DNA from: Streptomyces griseomycini
GTDB lineage: Bacteria > Actinomycetota > Actinomycetes > Streptomycetales > Streptomycetaceae
NCBI RefSeq assembly: GCF_014203535.1
Contig: NZ_JACHJI010000032.1
Location: 1-33,509 of the forward strand
DNA length: 33,509 bases
Direction of reading: 5' to 3'
The translations under genes were made by a program, and so were the position numbers. A model generated the notes under the pieces. That model saw only the letters and a list, made by a program, of their open reading frames with translations. It was not told the origin of the DNA and did not search any database. Positions 14,878-25,600 of the stretch are shown piece after piece (position 1 is the first letter of the stretch; each line of letters begins with the position of its first letter).

Positions 14878-16065
14878 TCAGGCGAGGGCGCGGGCGAGCT
14901 CCAGGACGAGCGGTTCGCGCAGCTCCGGGGCGTCGACCCGCTCCACGCGCACGTTCGTGCAGTCCACCCAGCCCGCCGCCTCCACCAGGGCCCGAGCCAC
15001 CGCCGGGACCGCCTTCCGGCCCTCCAGCGTGACCTGTTTGGCCACCAGGGTGCGGCCCGCGCGGGCCGGGTCGACCCGGCCGACGAGCCGGCCGCCGGCG
15101 AGCACGGGCATCGCGAAGTAGCCGTACACCCGCTTCGGCTTGGGGACGTAGGCCTCCAGGCGGTGGGTGAAGCCGAAGATCCGCTCCGTGCGGGCCCGTT
15201 CCCAGATCAGGGAGTCGAACGGGGACAGCAGCGTCGTGCGGTGCCGTCCGCGCGGCGGTGCCGCGAGGGCCGCGGGATCGGCCCAGGCCGGCTTGGACCA
15301 GCCCTCCACCGTGACCGGGACCAGTCCCGAGTCGGCGATCACCGCGTCGACCTGCTCGGCCTTGAGGCGGTGGTAGTCGGCGATGTCGGCGCGGGTGCCG
15401 ACGCCCAGGGACCGGCCCGCCAGGCCGACCAGGCGGCGCAGGCACTCGGTGTCGTCCAGTTCGTCGTGCAGCAGCGCTTCCGGGATCGCGCGCTCGGCGA
15501 GGTCGTAGACCCGCTTCCAGCCGCGGCGCTCGACGCACACCACCTCGCCCTCCATCAGGGCGCGCTCGACGGCGATCTTGGTCCCGGACCAGTCCCACCA
15601 CTCGCTGGTGCGCTTGGCGCCGCCCAGCTCCGTGGCCGTCAGGGGGCCCTCCGCGCGGAGCTGCTTGATCACCTGGTCGTAGGCGCCGTCGGGAAGCTCG
15701 TGGTTCCAGAGCGGGCGGTCGCGGTAGGCGCGGCGGCGGAAGGCGAAGTGGGGCCACTCCTCGACGGGGAGTACGCACGCGGCGTGCGACCAGTACTCGA
15801 AGGCGTGCGGCGCCCGCGAGCCCGTCGTCCAGTACGCGTCCTCGACGGCCCCGCGGCCCACGGCGCCCAGGCGGGCGTAAGGGACGAGCTCGTGGGAGCG
15901 GGCCAGGACGGAGATCGTGTCCAGCTGCACCGCGCCCAGAGCCCGGAGTATCCCCCGGACGCCGGAGCGGCGGTCGGGGGCGCCGAGGAAGCCCTGGGCC
16001 CGCAGGGCGATGCGGCGGGCCTCGTCTGCCGAGAGTTCCGTGGTCGGACGCGGGAGGGTCGTCAT
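14878..16065 (-). CDS. Winged-helix DNA glycosylase-like protein (YcaQ/AlkX family, HTH_42)
   Basis: The 395-residue product matches the winged-helix family PF06224, which includes E. coli YcaQ (AlkX) and Streptomyces AZL/AlkZ-type enzymes that unhook interstrand crosslinks or remove bulky alkylated bases. Recognisable features are LGAVQLDTISVLARSHELVPYARLG (about 44-68), FEYWSHAACVLP, a winged-helix region with LTATELGG and the C-terminal LLSPFDSLIWERARTERIFGFTHRLEAYVPKPKRVYGYFAMPVL block. The family is associated with DNA-damage resistance and some members protect producers from their own DNA-alkylating products. ATG 16065 starts MTTLPRP; no Shine-Dalgarno is present, but TATCGT lies eight bases upstream, suggesting a leaderless start. 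The gene is downstream of the GNAT gene by 49 bases. Whether it repairs a specific lesion cannot be told. Confidence 0.88.
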   Translation of the reverse strand: MTTLPRPTTELSADEARRIALRAQGFLGAPDRRSGVRGILRALGAVQLDTISVLARSHELVPYARLGAVGRGAVEDAYWTTGSRAPHAFEYWSHAACVLPVEEWPHFAFRRRAYRDRPLWNHELPDGAYDQVIKQLRAEGPLTATELGGAKRTSEWWDWSGTKIAVERALMEGEVVCVERRGWKRVYDLAERAIPEALLHDELDDTECLRRLVGLAGRSLGVGTRADIADYHRLKAEQVDAVIADSGLVPVTVEGWSKPAWADPAALAAPPRGRHRTTLLSPFDSLIWERARTERIFGFTHRLEAYVPKPKRVYGYFAMPVLAGGRLVGRVDPARAGRTLVAKQVTLEGRKAVPAVARALVEAAGWVDCTNVRVERVDAPELREPLVLELARALA

Positions 16066-16073
16066 ACGCCCGC

Positions 16074-16079
16074 ACGATA
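16074..16079 (-). promoter_or_regulatory. Candidate -10 element for a leaderless wHTH transcript
   Basis: On the minus strand TATCGT ends eight bases before the ATG at 16065, so transcription would begin at or next to the start codon. No good -35 is visible at the proper distance (a TTGTCA lies too close). Confidence 0.4.
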
Positions 16080-16114
16080 GAGGGCGGCACTGACAACCGG
16101 GGCCGGACCGGACG

Positions 16115-16684
16115 TCACCCCCGGCCCGGCAGGTACGGCGCCGTCGACGGCAGCCCCAGGTCGGACGGGAGGAGGGAGCCCACCCAGCAGTCCCGCAGCA
16201 CACCCTTGTTGTTGATCGCCGAGCGCAGGGTGCCCTCGACGGTGAAGCCCGCGCGCTCGGCCACCGCGCGGGAGGGCCGGTTGCCCACCTCCGCGCGCCA
16301 CTCCACGCGGTCGACCGACATCCGGGTGAACGCCCAGCGCGCGGCGGTGACGACGGCCTCGGTGACGTAGCCGTTGCCGCGGTGCTCCCTCACCCCCCAG
16401 AAGCCGATCTCGCCCACGCCGAGGGACCGCATGGTGATGCCGAGCATGCCCGCGAGGTCCCCGGAGGGGAGGAAGACGCCGAAGGTGAACATCGAACCGT
16501 TCGCCCAGCCGTCCGGGGCCATCTGCTCCGTGAAGCCCCGCGCGTGTTCCGGCAGGTACGGGGAGGGGACCGTGGTCCAGCGCTGGATGTCGGGGTCCTG
16601 GCAGGCGGCGTACACCGCGGCGGTGTCCTGCGGGCCGACCGTGCGCAGCAGGAGGCGGTCGGTGGTGAGCGTGACGGGTTCCAT
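16115..16684 (-). CDS. GNAT-family N-acetyltransferase (RimJ/RimL-like)
   Basis: The 189-residue protein begins VTLTTDRLLLRTV, the usual entry of RimJ/RimL-type GNAT enzymes. The central domain carries FGVFLPSGDLAGMLGI, the acceptor-side EIGFWGVREHRGNGYVTEAVVTAARWAF (acetyl-CoA pyrophosphate loop RGNGYVTEA) and the terminal VEWRAEVGNRPSRAVAERAGFTVEGTLR block. Such enzymes use acetyl-CoA to acetylate protein N termini, or small amines including some antibiotics; the substrate is not predictable here. No ribosome-binding site is visible, while CAGAAT lies six bases before the ATG, so the message may be leaderless. A perfect 8-bp-arm dyad sits 50 bases upstream. It reads toward the wHTH gene and may form an operon with it. 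Confidence 0.9.
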   Translation of the reverse strand: MEPVTLTTDRLLLRTVGPQDTAAVYAACQDPDIQRWTTVPSPYLPEHARGFTEQMAPDGWANGSMFTFGVFLPSGDLAGMLGITMRSLGVGEIGFWGVREHRGNGYVTEAVVTAARWAFTRMSVDRVEWRAEVGNRPSRAVAERAGFTVEGTLRSAINNKGVLRDCWVGSLLPSDLGLPSTAPYLPGRG

Positions 16685-16965
16685 CGCCCGATTCTGCTCA
16701 ACCGCCCGGGAACGGCGCCAGGCGTTCGGCTCCGGGTGATCCGGCGATCACCCTCCGCGCGATTCCCCGGGGCGACACGGCACCATCCGAGGGGCCCGGA
16801 CGTTGTGTCTTCCGGAGCAGTCGTGAAACAGATAGGGAGCATCGGACGGTCACCGCCACTGCGGGCCTCCCGGCGCGGCGGGGTCCTCGCATACGATGGC
16901 CGTTGCCCAGTCAGTGAAACGGAAACCGACCGTCCCAGGCCCGACCGGCAAGGAGACCAACCCCC
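16685..16965. other. Divergent intergenic region GNAT / secA
   Basis: These 281 bases hold no credible gene. Toward GNAT there is a CAGAAT -10-like element (minus strand, 16691-16696) and a dyad at 16734-16753. Toward secA there is TACGAT (16892-16897), a reasonable -10 without a clear -35, about 70 bases before the GTG, and the ribosome-binding site AAGGAG at 16950-16955. Confidence 0.5.
16734..16753. promoter_or_regulatory. Perfect dyad, candidate operator upstream of GNAT gene
   Basis: GGGTGATC (16734-16741) and GATCACCC (16746-16753) are exact inverted repeats around CGGC. The centre is about 60 bases upstream of the proposed leaderless GNAT start, more than 200 bases from secA. No regulator gene lies nearby to assign to it. 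Confidence 0.45.
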
Positions 16966-19812
<2,847 letters not shown>

Positions 19813-19847
19813 GTGGTGCCGCTCCGTGCGGGAGCGGTCCGAGCGGG

Positions 19848-19882
19848 CCGAGGGCCGGGCACCAGGGGTGCCCGGCCCTCGG
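19848..19882. terminator. Bidirectional terminator between secA and the Rv3235-family gene
   Basis: A perfect 16-bp stem (19848-19863 with 19867-19882, beginning CCGAGGGCCGGG) has a three-base AGG loop. It lies midway between the convergent secA and Rv3235-family stop codons. Confidence 0.85.
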
Positions 19883-19925
19883 GCGTCGTCCGCGTGTCCG
19901 GTGCCCGGAACGCGGCGTGCGGCGC

Positions 19926-20585
19926 TCAGCGGCCGGTGGTCCGCCGCGCGGTGCGGGCGGGACCGCCCAGCTCCACCGCGGTGCAGCGCCAGCGCAGGTC
20001 CCGGCCCCGCTCCAGCCGGAACGCCATGGCGCGCAGCCGGTCGCCGGCACCGATCCGGGCGAAGGCCTCGATGGCGCCCTCGCGGGGTTCGAACCAGCCG
20101 ACGTCCCGCACGACGGGCCGGGCGCCGCGGGTGCGCAGCGGGCCGTGCTCGGCGAGCCGGACCAGCTCGTCGTAGGCGCGGCCCGCCGTGTGCCGCAGCA
20201 TGGCGTGGACGGGGCGCTGCCCGCTCAGGACGGCGAGGAGCAGCTCGGCGAAGCGGTCGGTGGGGCGGGGCTGCGGGACGACGGGCCGGTGCGGCGTCCG
20301 GGCGGGGACGCGGGACGCGGCCTCCCGGGCGGAGACCGTCCGGGAGGCCCGGACGGAGGCCGCCCGCGCGGTGGCGGACGGAGGGCGGTTGTCCGCGGGG
20401 CGTGAGGGCCCGGCGGTGGGGGCGGGGCGGCCCCCGTCGGGGGACGGGACGGGGACGGCGGTTCCCGCGGGGGTGCGGGGCGGTGTGGTGCCGGCGGGGC
20501 GGCGGGAGTCGCGGCGGTTGGCCGGACGGCCGGCCGGACGGGTGGCGCCGAAGCGGTGCTGAGCCCTGGTCATGACCTTGTGCAT
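19926..20585 (-). CDS. Rv3235 family protein
   Basis: Taking ATG 20585 (MHKVMTRAQHRF) gives 219 residues; ATG 20573, preceded by CAAGG, would give 215. The N-terminal 110 residues are an Arg/Pro/Thr-rich low-complexity region. The C-terminal half is the conserved domain: RFAELLLAVLSGQRPVHAMLRHTAGRAYDEL, then VRDVGWFEPREGAIEAFARIGAGDRLRAMAFRLE and RWRCTAVELG. This domain is shared with M. tuberculosis Rv3235, encoded in the same secA1-mtrAB-lpqB neighbourhood. Its function is unknown. The longstanding linkage to secA suggests a cell-envelope or export connection, but this is only association. A perfect 14-bp palindrome lies six bases upstream of the ATG at 20585. Confidence 0.85.
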   Translation of the reverse strand: MHKVMTRAQHRFGATRPAGRPANRRDSRRPAGTTPPRTPAGTAVPVPSPDGGRPAPTAGPSRPADNRPPSATARAASVRASRTVSAREAASRVPARTPHRPVVPQPRPTDRFAELLLAVLSGQRPVHAMLRHTAGRAYDELVRLAEHGPLRTRGARPVVRDVGWFEPREGAIEAFARIGAGDRLRAMAFRLERGRDLRWRCTAVELGGPARTARRTTGR

Positions 20586-20948
20586 GGGACCCCGTTCGAA
20601 CGGGCCCGGGCGTCGCCGTCGGTCCGGAGGCCGGGCGATACCGGGCGGTAACTTCGTGGTTGGGGATCTTGTACGGGGCGGGGCGGCGCGGCGGCAAGGA
20701 ACCGGAGTGCGGGTCGGGCCGGCCGGGAAGTTCACCTATCCGAGTGGTCGGCGGCCGGCCGGCCCCGTCCGGGAGCGGGCGCACCGGGTGACGTCCGGGC
20801 CGGAAGTGGACGCGGCCGGGGCGGTGGGCGGGGACCCGATGGGGGACGCCGGCGCTCACCCGCGGACGTATCCTGAAGGCTCCCCGAGCCGGGCAGGACA
20901 GCCCTCGCCGGGTGCCGGCGGATCCCTCCGACCACGAAAGCGGCCGAC
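20586..20948. other. Divergent intergenic region Rv3235-family / DUF6912-like
   Basis: This 363-base stretch holds no gene I can support. It contains the palindrome at 20591-20604, an AT-richer patch (20648-20680, GGTAACTTCGTGGTTGGGG) that could include the minus-strand promoter, and a TATCCT at 20869-20874 that could be a -10 for the plus-strand gene. No strong -35 elements are seen. Confidence 0.5.
20591..20604. promoter_or_regulatory. Perfect 14-bp palindrome next to the Rv3235-family start
   Basis: CCCGTTCGAACGGG is fully self-complementary and ends six bases before the minus-strand ATG at 20585, where a ribosome-binding site would be expected. It could be an operator overlapping the leader, or an RNA hairpin limiting translation. 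Confidence 0.4.
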
Positions 20949-21464
20949 ATGCGCGTCTACGTCCCCCTGACCCTCCCCGGTCTCGCCGAGGCGCACAGGA
21001 CGGGCGGGCTGGGCGACGGACCGCTCCTCGCGTACGCCGTGACGCCCGCGCTGCGCGAGTGGTACGTCTCCGACGACGTCGAGGAGCTGGAGTACGCCGC
21101 GCTGGGCCGTGCCGCGCTGGCCTCCCTGCGGCTGCTGGCGGCGGACCCCGACGCGCCCCGGCGCCGGGTCGTGGTCGCCGTCGACGTGCCCGACGAGGCG
21201 GCCACGACCGACCCCGACCGCGGGCTCGACCCGGCCGCCCTCGGGGAGGTGCGGGTCACCCGGGCCGTGCCGCTGGCCAAGGCGGCCGCGGTGCACGTGG
21301 ACGCGGCGGACGCGGAGGCGGACGTGGCGGCCGCCGCCCGGGCGCTGCCCGCGGCGGACGGCGGGGACGACGACGCGCGGTTCACGGTGGACGGCGCGGA
21401 GGACCACGAGCTGCTGTGGTACGCCACGCAGGAGATCCCCGGCCTGGTGGGGCCGGGGGACTGA
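20949..21464 (+). CDS. DUF6912-like hypothetical protein
   Basis: This 171-residue acidic protein begins MRVYVPLTLPGLAEAH and contains LLAYAVTPALREWYVSDDVEELEYAALGRAALASLRLL, RRVVVAVDVPD and the terminal DHELLWYATQEIPGLV. The pattern matches the conserved actinobacterial family DUF6912 as I know it, which has no assigned function. No signal peptide or membrane helix is seen, so it should be cytoplasmic. It lies just upstream of the HAD gene, separated by 65 bases, and divergent from the Rv3235-family gene. The start ATG 20949 has only a weak GAAAG upstream, but no earlier start gives the conserved N terminus. Confidence 0.8.
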   Translation: MRVYVPLTLPGLAEAHRTGGLGDGPLLAYAVTPALREWYVSDDVEELEYAALGRAALASLRLLAADPDAPRRRVVVAVDVPDEAATTDPDRGLDPAALGEVRVTRAVPLAKAAAVHVDAADAEADVAAAARALPAADGGDDDARFTVDGAEDHELLWYATQEIPGLVGPGD

Positions 21465-21516
21465 GCGCCGCCGGAAGCGCCGAGCCGCCGCCCTCCTGGA
21501 TGTCGGCGCCGACGGG

Positions 21517-21522
21517 TACGTT
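21517..21522 (+). promoter_or_regulatory. Candidate -10 for a leaderless HAD transcript
   Basis: TACGTT ends seven bases before the HAD-gene ATG at 21530, the spacing expected if transcription begins at the start codon. No clear -35 is visible. The ATG has no Shine-Dalgarno sequence, which supports this reading. Confidence 0.4.
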
Positions 21523-21529
21523 CTTGGGC

Positions 21530-22195
21530 ATGGGGACGCACACGGACGCGCACATCGTCTGGGACTGGAACGGAACGCTGTTCCACGACGTCGACGCGGT
21601 CATCGGGGCGACGAACGCGGCCTTCGCCGAGCTGGGGCTGGAGCCGATCACGCTGGAGCGGTACCGGGAGCTGTACTGCGTGCCGGTGCCGAAGTTCTAC
21701 GAGCGGCTGATGGGGCGGCTGCCGAGCGAGGCCGAGTGGGAGCTGATGGACGCGACCTTCCACCGGTACTACACGGAGCACCGGGTGCGGTGCGGGCTGG
21801 CCGAGGGCGTGGTGGAGCTGCTGGCGGGGTGGTCGTCGGCGGGACGCAGCCAGTCGATCCTCAGCATGTACGGGCACGAGGACCTCGTGCCGCTGGTCCG
21901 GGGCTTCGGCATCGAGTCGCACTTCGTACGGGTCGACGGACGGACCGGACCGTCCGGGGGCAGCAAGGCGGAGCACATGGTGCGCCACCTCGGCGCGCTC
22001 ACCGGTGTGGACCCGGCGCGCACGGTGGTGATCGGCGACGCGGCCGACGACGCGCTGGCCGCACGGCACGTGGGGGCGCGGGCCGTCCTCTACACCGGCG
22101 GCTCCCACGGCCGGGCCAGCCTGGAGGCGGTGGGCGTCCCGGTGGTGGACACCCTGGCGGAAGCCGTCGCGGAGGCGGAGCGCCTCGCGGCGTGA
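21530..22195 (+). CDS. HAD-family hydrolase
   Basis: The 221-residue product is a haloacid-dehalogenase superfamily phosphatase-like enzyme (phosphoglycolate phosphatase type). Motif I is VWDWNGTLF with nucleophile Asp12, a helical cap follows (RYRELYCVPVPKFYERLMGRL), motif II is LSMYGH, motif III has the Lys in GGSKAEHM and motif IV is VVIGDAADDALAARHVGARAVLYTGG. The second Asp of the usual DxD motif is Asn14. In-frame sequence upstream includes an ATG at 21500 that would add ten residues; the 21530 start was chosen because TACGTT lies at leaderless spacing. The substrate cannot be predicted. It may be cotranscribed with the DUF6912-like gene. Confidence 0.9.
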   Translation: MGTHTDAHIVWDWNGTLFHDVDAVIGATNAAFAELGLEPITLERYRELYCVPVPKFYERLMGRLPSEAEWELMDATFHRYYTEHRVRCGLAEGVVELLAGWSSAGRSQSILSMYGHEDLVPLVRGFGIESHFVRVDGRTGPSGGSKAEHMVRHLGALTGVDPARTVVIGDAADDALAARHVGARAVLYTGGSHGRASLEAVGVPVVDTLAEAVAEAERLAA

Positions 22196-22667
22196 AGGCT
22201 CCCGTGAGGCACCCCCGGGGCCGGTCGTCGTCGGGCGCGCACTGTGCAGAACGTCAAACTTCGCCCCCTGGTTTTGTACACATACGGCTCATGACGGGCC
22301 CCCTGTGAGGAGCGATAGCCTTGTGGCGTGATCAGCGCGATACCTCGCGGGGACATGGACGTCTCCGCTGTGCGCCCGGGGAGCACGGACGACATCCGTG
22401 ACCGGGCGGCGGTCGCTGGTCTTCACGGGCGGGGCGGGGCCCGGTGGGTACCCGGGACGCGGCGCACTCCCCGGGAGCAGGTGACGCGGAGAGCAGCGTC
22501 ACACCCGTCGGGCGCACCGGAATCGGCCGAACGGCCCCCGCTCGTCTCACCTTGCGGCATAGCGTCGGCACAGACCGGACACCCCGCGTCGTATCACCGC
22601 ACCACGAGGTCAGAGACCGTACTTCCTTCTACGTCACGCAACGGCGCGCGACAGGAGCCAGAGGACC
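22196..22667. other. 472-base leader region upstream of gdh
   Basis: No well-supported gene is visible. An AT-richer block (22246-22300, including CCTGGTTTTGTACACATACGG) probably contains a promoter. Nearby, GAGGAG precedes a TTG/GTG start (22320-22328) of a possible 133-codon frame that would run into gdh in another frame; I do not call it. A dyad lies at 22481-22502. The ribosome-binding site of gdh (AGGAGCCAGAGGA) is at 22652-22665. Confidence 0.5.
22481..22502. promoter_or_regulatory. Inverted repeat in the gdh upstream region
   Basis: GTGACGC (22481-22487) and GCGTCAC (22496-22502) are perfect 7-bp arms around an 8-base spacer, 166 bases upstream of gdh. The GTGAC/GTCAC half-sites resemble those of MtrA or GlnR-type regulators but in inverted rather than direct orientation. 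Confidence 0.35.
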
Positions 22668-25600
22668 ATGCAGACCAAGCTGGACGAAGCCAAGGCCGAG
22701 CTGCTCGACAGGGCCGCCCGGGTAGCTGAGAACAGCCCGGCCGGGGGGAAACTACCGACCGGGACGGCGGACGGCGGTGCTCCCGACCGGGAGTCCGTGC
22801 TCGCGTTCCTCCAGCGCTACTACCTGCACACCGCCCCGGAGGACCTCACCGACCGCGACCCGGTCGACGTCTTCGGGGCCGCCGTCTCGCACTACCGGCT
22901 GGCCGAGAACCGCCCGCAGGGCACGGCCAACGTGCGGGTCCACACCCCGACCGTCGAGGAGAACGGCTGGACCTGCAGCCACTCCGTCGTCGAGGTGGTC
23001 ACCGACGACATGCCCTTCCTGGTCGACTCCGTCACCAACGAGCTGACCCGCCAGGGCCGCGGCATCCACGTCGTGATCCACCCGCAGTTCGTGGTCCGCC
23101 GGGACGTCACCGGCAAGCTGATCGAGGTGCTCCCCTCCCCGGCCGGCGGCGACCTCCCGCACGACGCGCGCGACCTCCCGCACGACGCGCACGTGGAGTC
23201 CTGGATCCACGTCGAGATCGACCGCGAGACCGACCGCGGCGACCTCAAGCAGATCACCGCCGACCTGCTGCGGATCCTCTCCGACGTCCGCGAGGCCGTC
23301 GAGGACTGGGGCAAGATGCGTCAGGCGGCGACCCGGCTGGCCGAGGAGCTGCCCGACGAGCCCGTCCCCGGCGACCTGCCCGCACCGCAGGTGGAGGAGG
23401 CCCGCGAACTGCTGCGCTGGCTGGCCGACGACCACTTCACCTTCCTCGGCTACCGCGAGTACGAGCTGCGCGCGGACGACTCGCTCGGCGCCGTCCCCGG
23501 CACGGGCCTCGGCATCCTGCGCGCCGACCCGCACCACGCCTCCGCCGAGGGCCACCCGGTCAGCCCGTCCTTCGAGCGGCTGCCCGCCGACGCCCGCGCC
23601 AAGGCGCGCGAGCACAAGCTGCTGGTGCTGACCAAGGCGAACAGCCGGGCCACCGTGCACCGGCCGTCCTACCTGGACTACATCGGCGTCAAGAAGTTCG
23701 ACGCCGACGGCAACGTGGTCGGCGAGCGGCGCTTCCTCGGACTGTTCTCGTCCGCCGCCTACACCGAGTCCGTGCGCCGGGTCCCGGTGATCCGCCGCAA
23801 GGTCGACGAGGTCCTGGAGCGCGCCGGCTTCTCGCCGCACAGCCACGACGGGCGCGACCTGCTCCAGATCCTGGAGACCTACCCGCGCGACGAGCTCTTC
23901 CAGACCCCGGTCGGCGAGCTCCAGGCCATCGTCACCTCCGTCCTCTACCTCCAGGAGCGCCGCCGGCTGCGGCTCTACCTGCGCCAGGACGAGTACGGGC
24001 GCTACTACTCCGCCCTCGTCTACCTGCCGCGCGACCGCTACACCACCGGTGTCCGGCTGCGGATCATCGACATCCTCAAGGAGGAGCTCGGCGGCATCAG
24101 CGTCGACTTCACCGCCTGGAACACCGAGTCCGTCCTCTCCCGGCTGCACTTCGTGGTCCGGGTCCCGCAGGGCACCGAGCTGCCGCAGCTGTCCGACGCC
24201 GACAAGGAACGGATCGAGGCCCGGCTCGTCGAGGCCGCCCGCTCCTGGGCCGACGGCTTCGCCGAGGCGCTGAACGCCGAGTTCGGCGAGGAGCGCGCCG
24301 CCGAGCTGCTGCGCCGCTACGCGGGCGCCTTCACCGAGGGCTACAAGGCCGACCACTCCCCGCGCAGCGCGGTCGCCGACGTGGCCCGCGTCGAACAGCT
24401 CAGCGACGAGCGGAACTTCGAGCTCAGCCTGTACGAGCCGGTGGGCGCGGGCCCCGAGGAACGCCGCTTCAAGATCTACCGCAGGGGCGAGGCGGTCTCC
24501 CTCTCCGCGGTGCTGCCGGTGCTCCAGCGGCTCGGCGTCGAGGTCGTCGACGAGCGGCCGTACGAACTGCGGTGCGCCGACCGCAGCCTGGCCTGGATCT
24601 ACGACTTCGGCCTGCGCATGCCCAGGGCGACCGGCGCCGGCGCCGACTACCTCGGCGACGACGCGCGCGAGCGGTTCCAGGAGGCCTTCGCCGCGACCTG
24701 GACCGGCAAGGCGGAGAACGACGGCTTCAACGCCCTCGTGCTGAGCGCCGGACTGACCTGGCGGCAGGCCATGGTGCTGCGGGCGTACGCCAAGTACCTG
24801 CGCCAGGCGGGCTCCACCTTCAGCCAGGACTACATGGAGGACACCCTCCGCAACAACGTCCACACCACCCGGCTGCTCGTCTCCCTGTTCGAGGCGCGGA
24901 TGTCGCCGGACCGGCAGCGCGCCGGGTACGAACTGGTGGACGCCCTGCTCGAGGAGCTCGACGCCGCCCTCGACCAGGTGGCCTCGCTCGACGAGGACCG
25001 CATCCTGCGCTCCTTCCTCACCGTCATCAAGGCGACGCTGCGCACCAACTTCTTCCAGGAGGCGGCCGGCGGCACGCCGCACGACTACGTCTCCATGAAG
25101 TTCGACCCGCGGGCCATCCCCGACCTCCCGGCGCCGCGCCCGGCGTTCGAGATCTGGGTGTACTCGCCGCGCGTCGAGGGCGTGCACCTGCGGTTCGGCA
25201 AGGTCGCGCGCGGCGGCCTGCGCTGGTCGGACCGCCGGGAGGACTTCCGCACCGAGATCCTCGGCCTGGTCAAGGCGCAGATGGTGAAGAACACCGTCAT
25301 CGTGCCGGTCGGCGCCAAGGGCGGTTTCGTCGCCAAGCACCTCCCCGACCCGAGCGTCGACCGCGACGCCTGGCTGGCCGAGGGCGTCGCCTGCTACAGG
25401 ACGTTCATCTCGGCGCTGCTCGACATCACCGACAACATGGTGGCCGGCGAGGTCGTGCCCCCGGCGGACGTCGTCCGCCACGACGAGGACGACACCTACC
25501 TGGTCGTCGCCGCCGACAAGGGCACCGCCACCTTCTCCGACATCGCCAACGAGGTCGCCGCGTCCTACAACTTCTGGCTCGGCGACGCCTTCGCCTCCGG

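Noticed and set aside
22328..22729. Possible 133-codon gene before and overlapping gdh
   Set aside because: It has a possible start (GTG, MISAIPRG) but would overlap the gdh start in another frame, lacks a family match and has a composition not clearly coding. Kept only as a note in the leader region.
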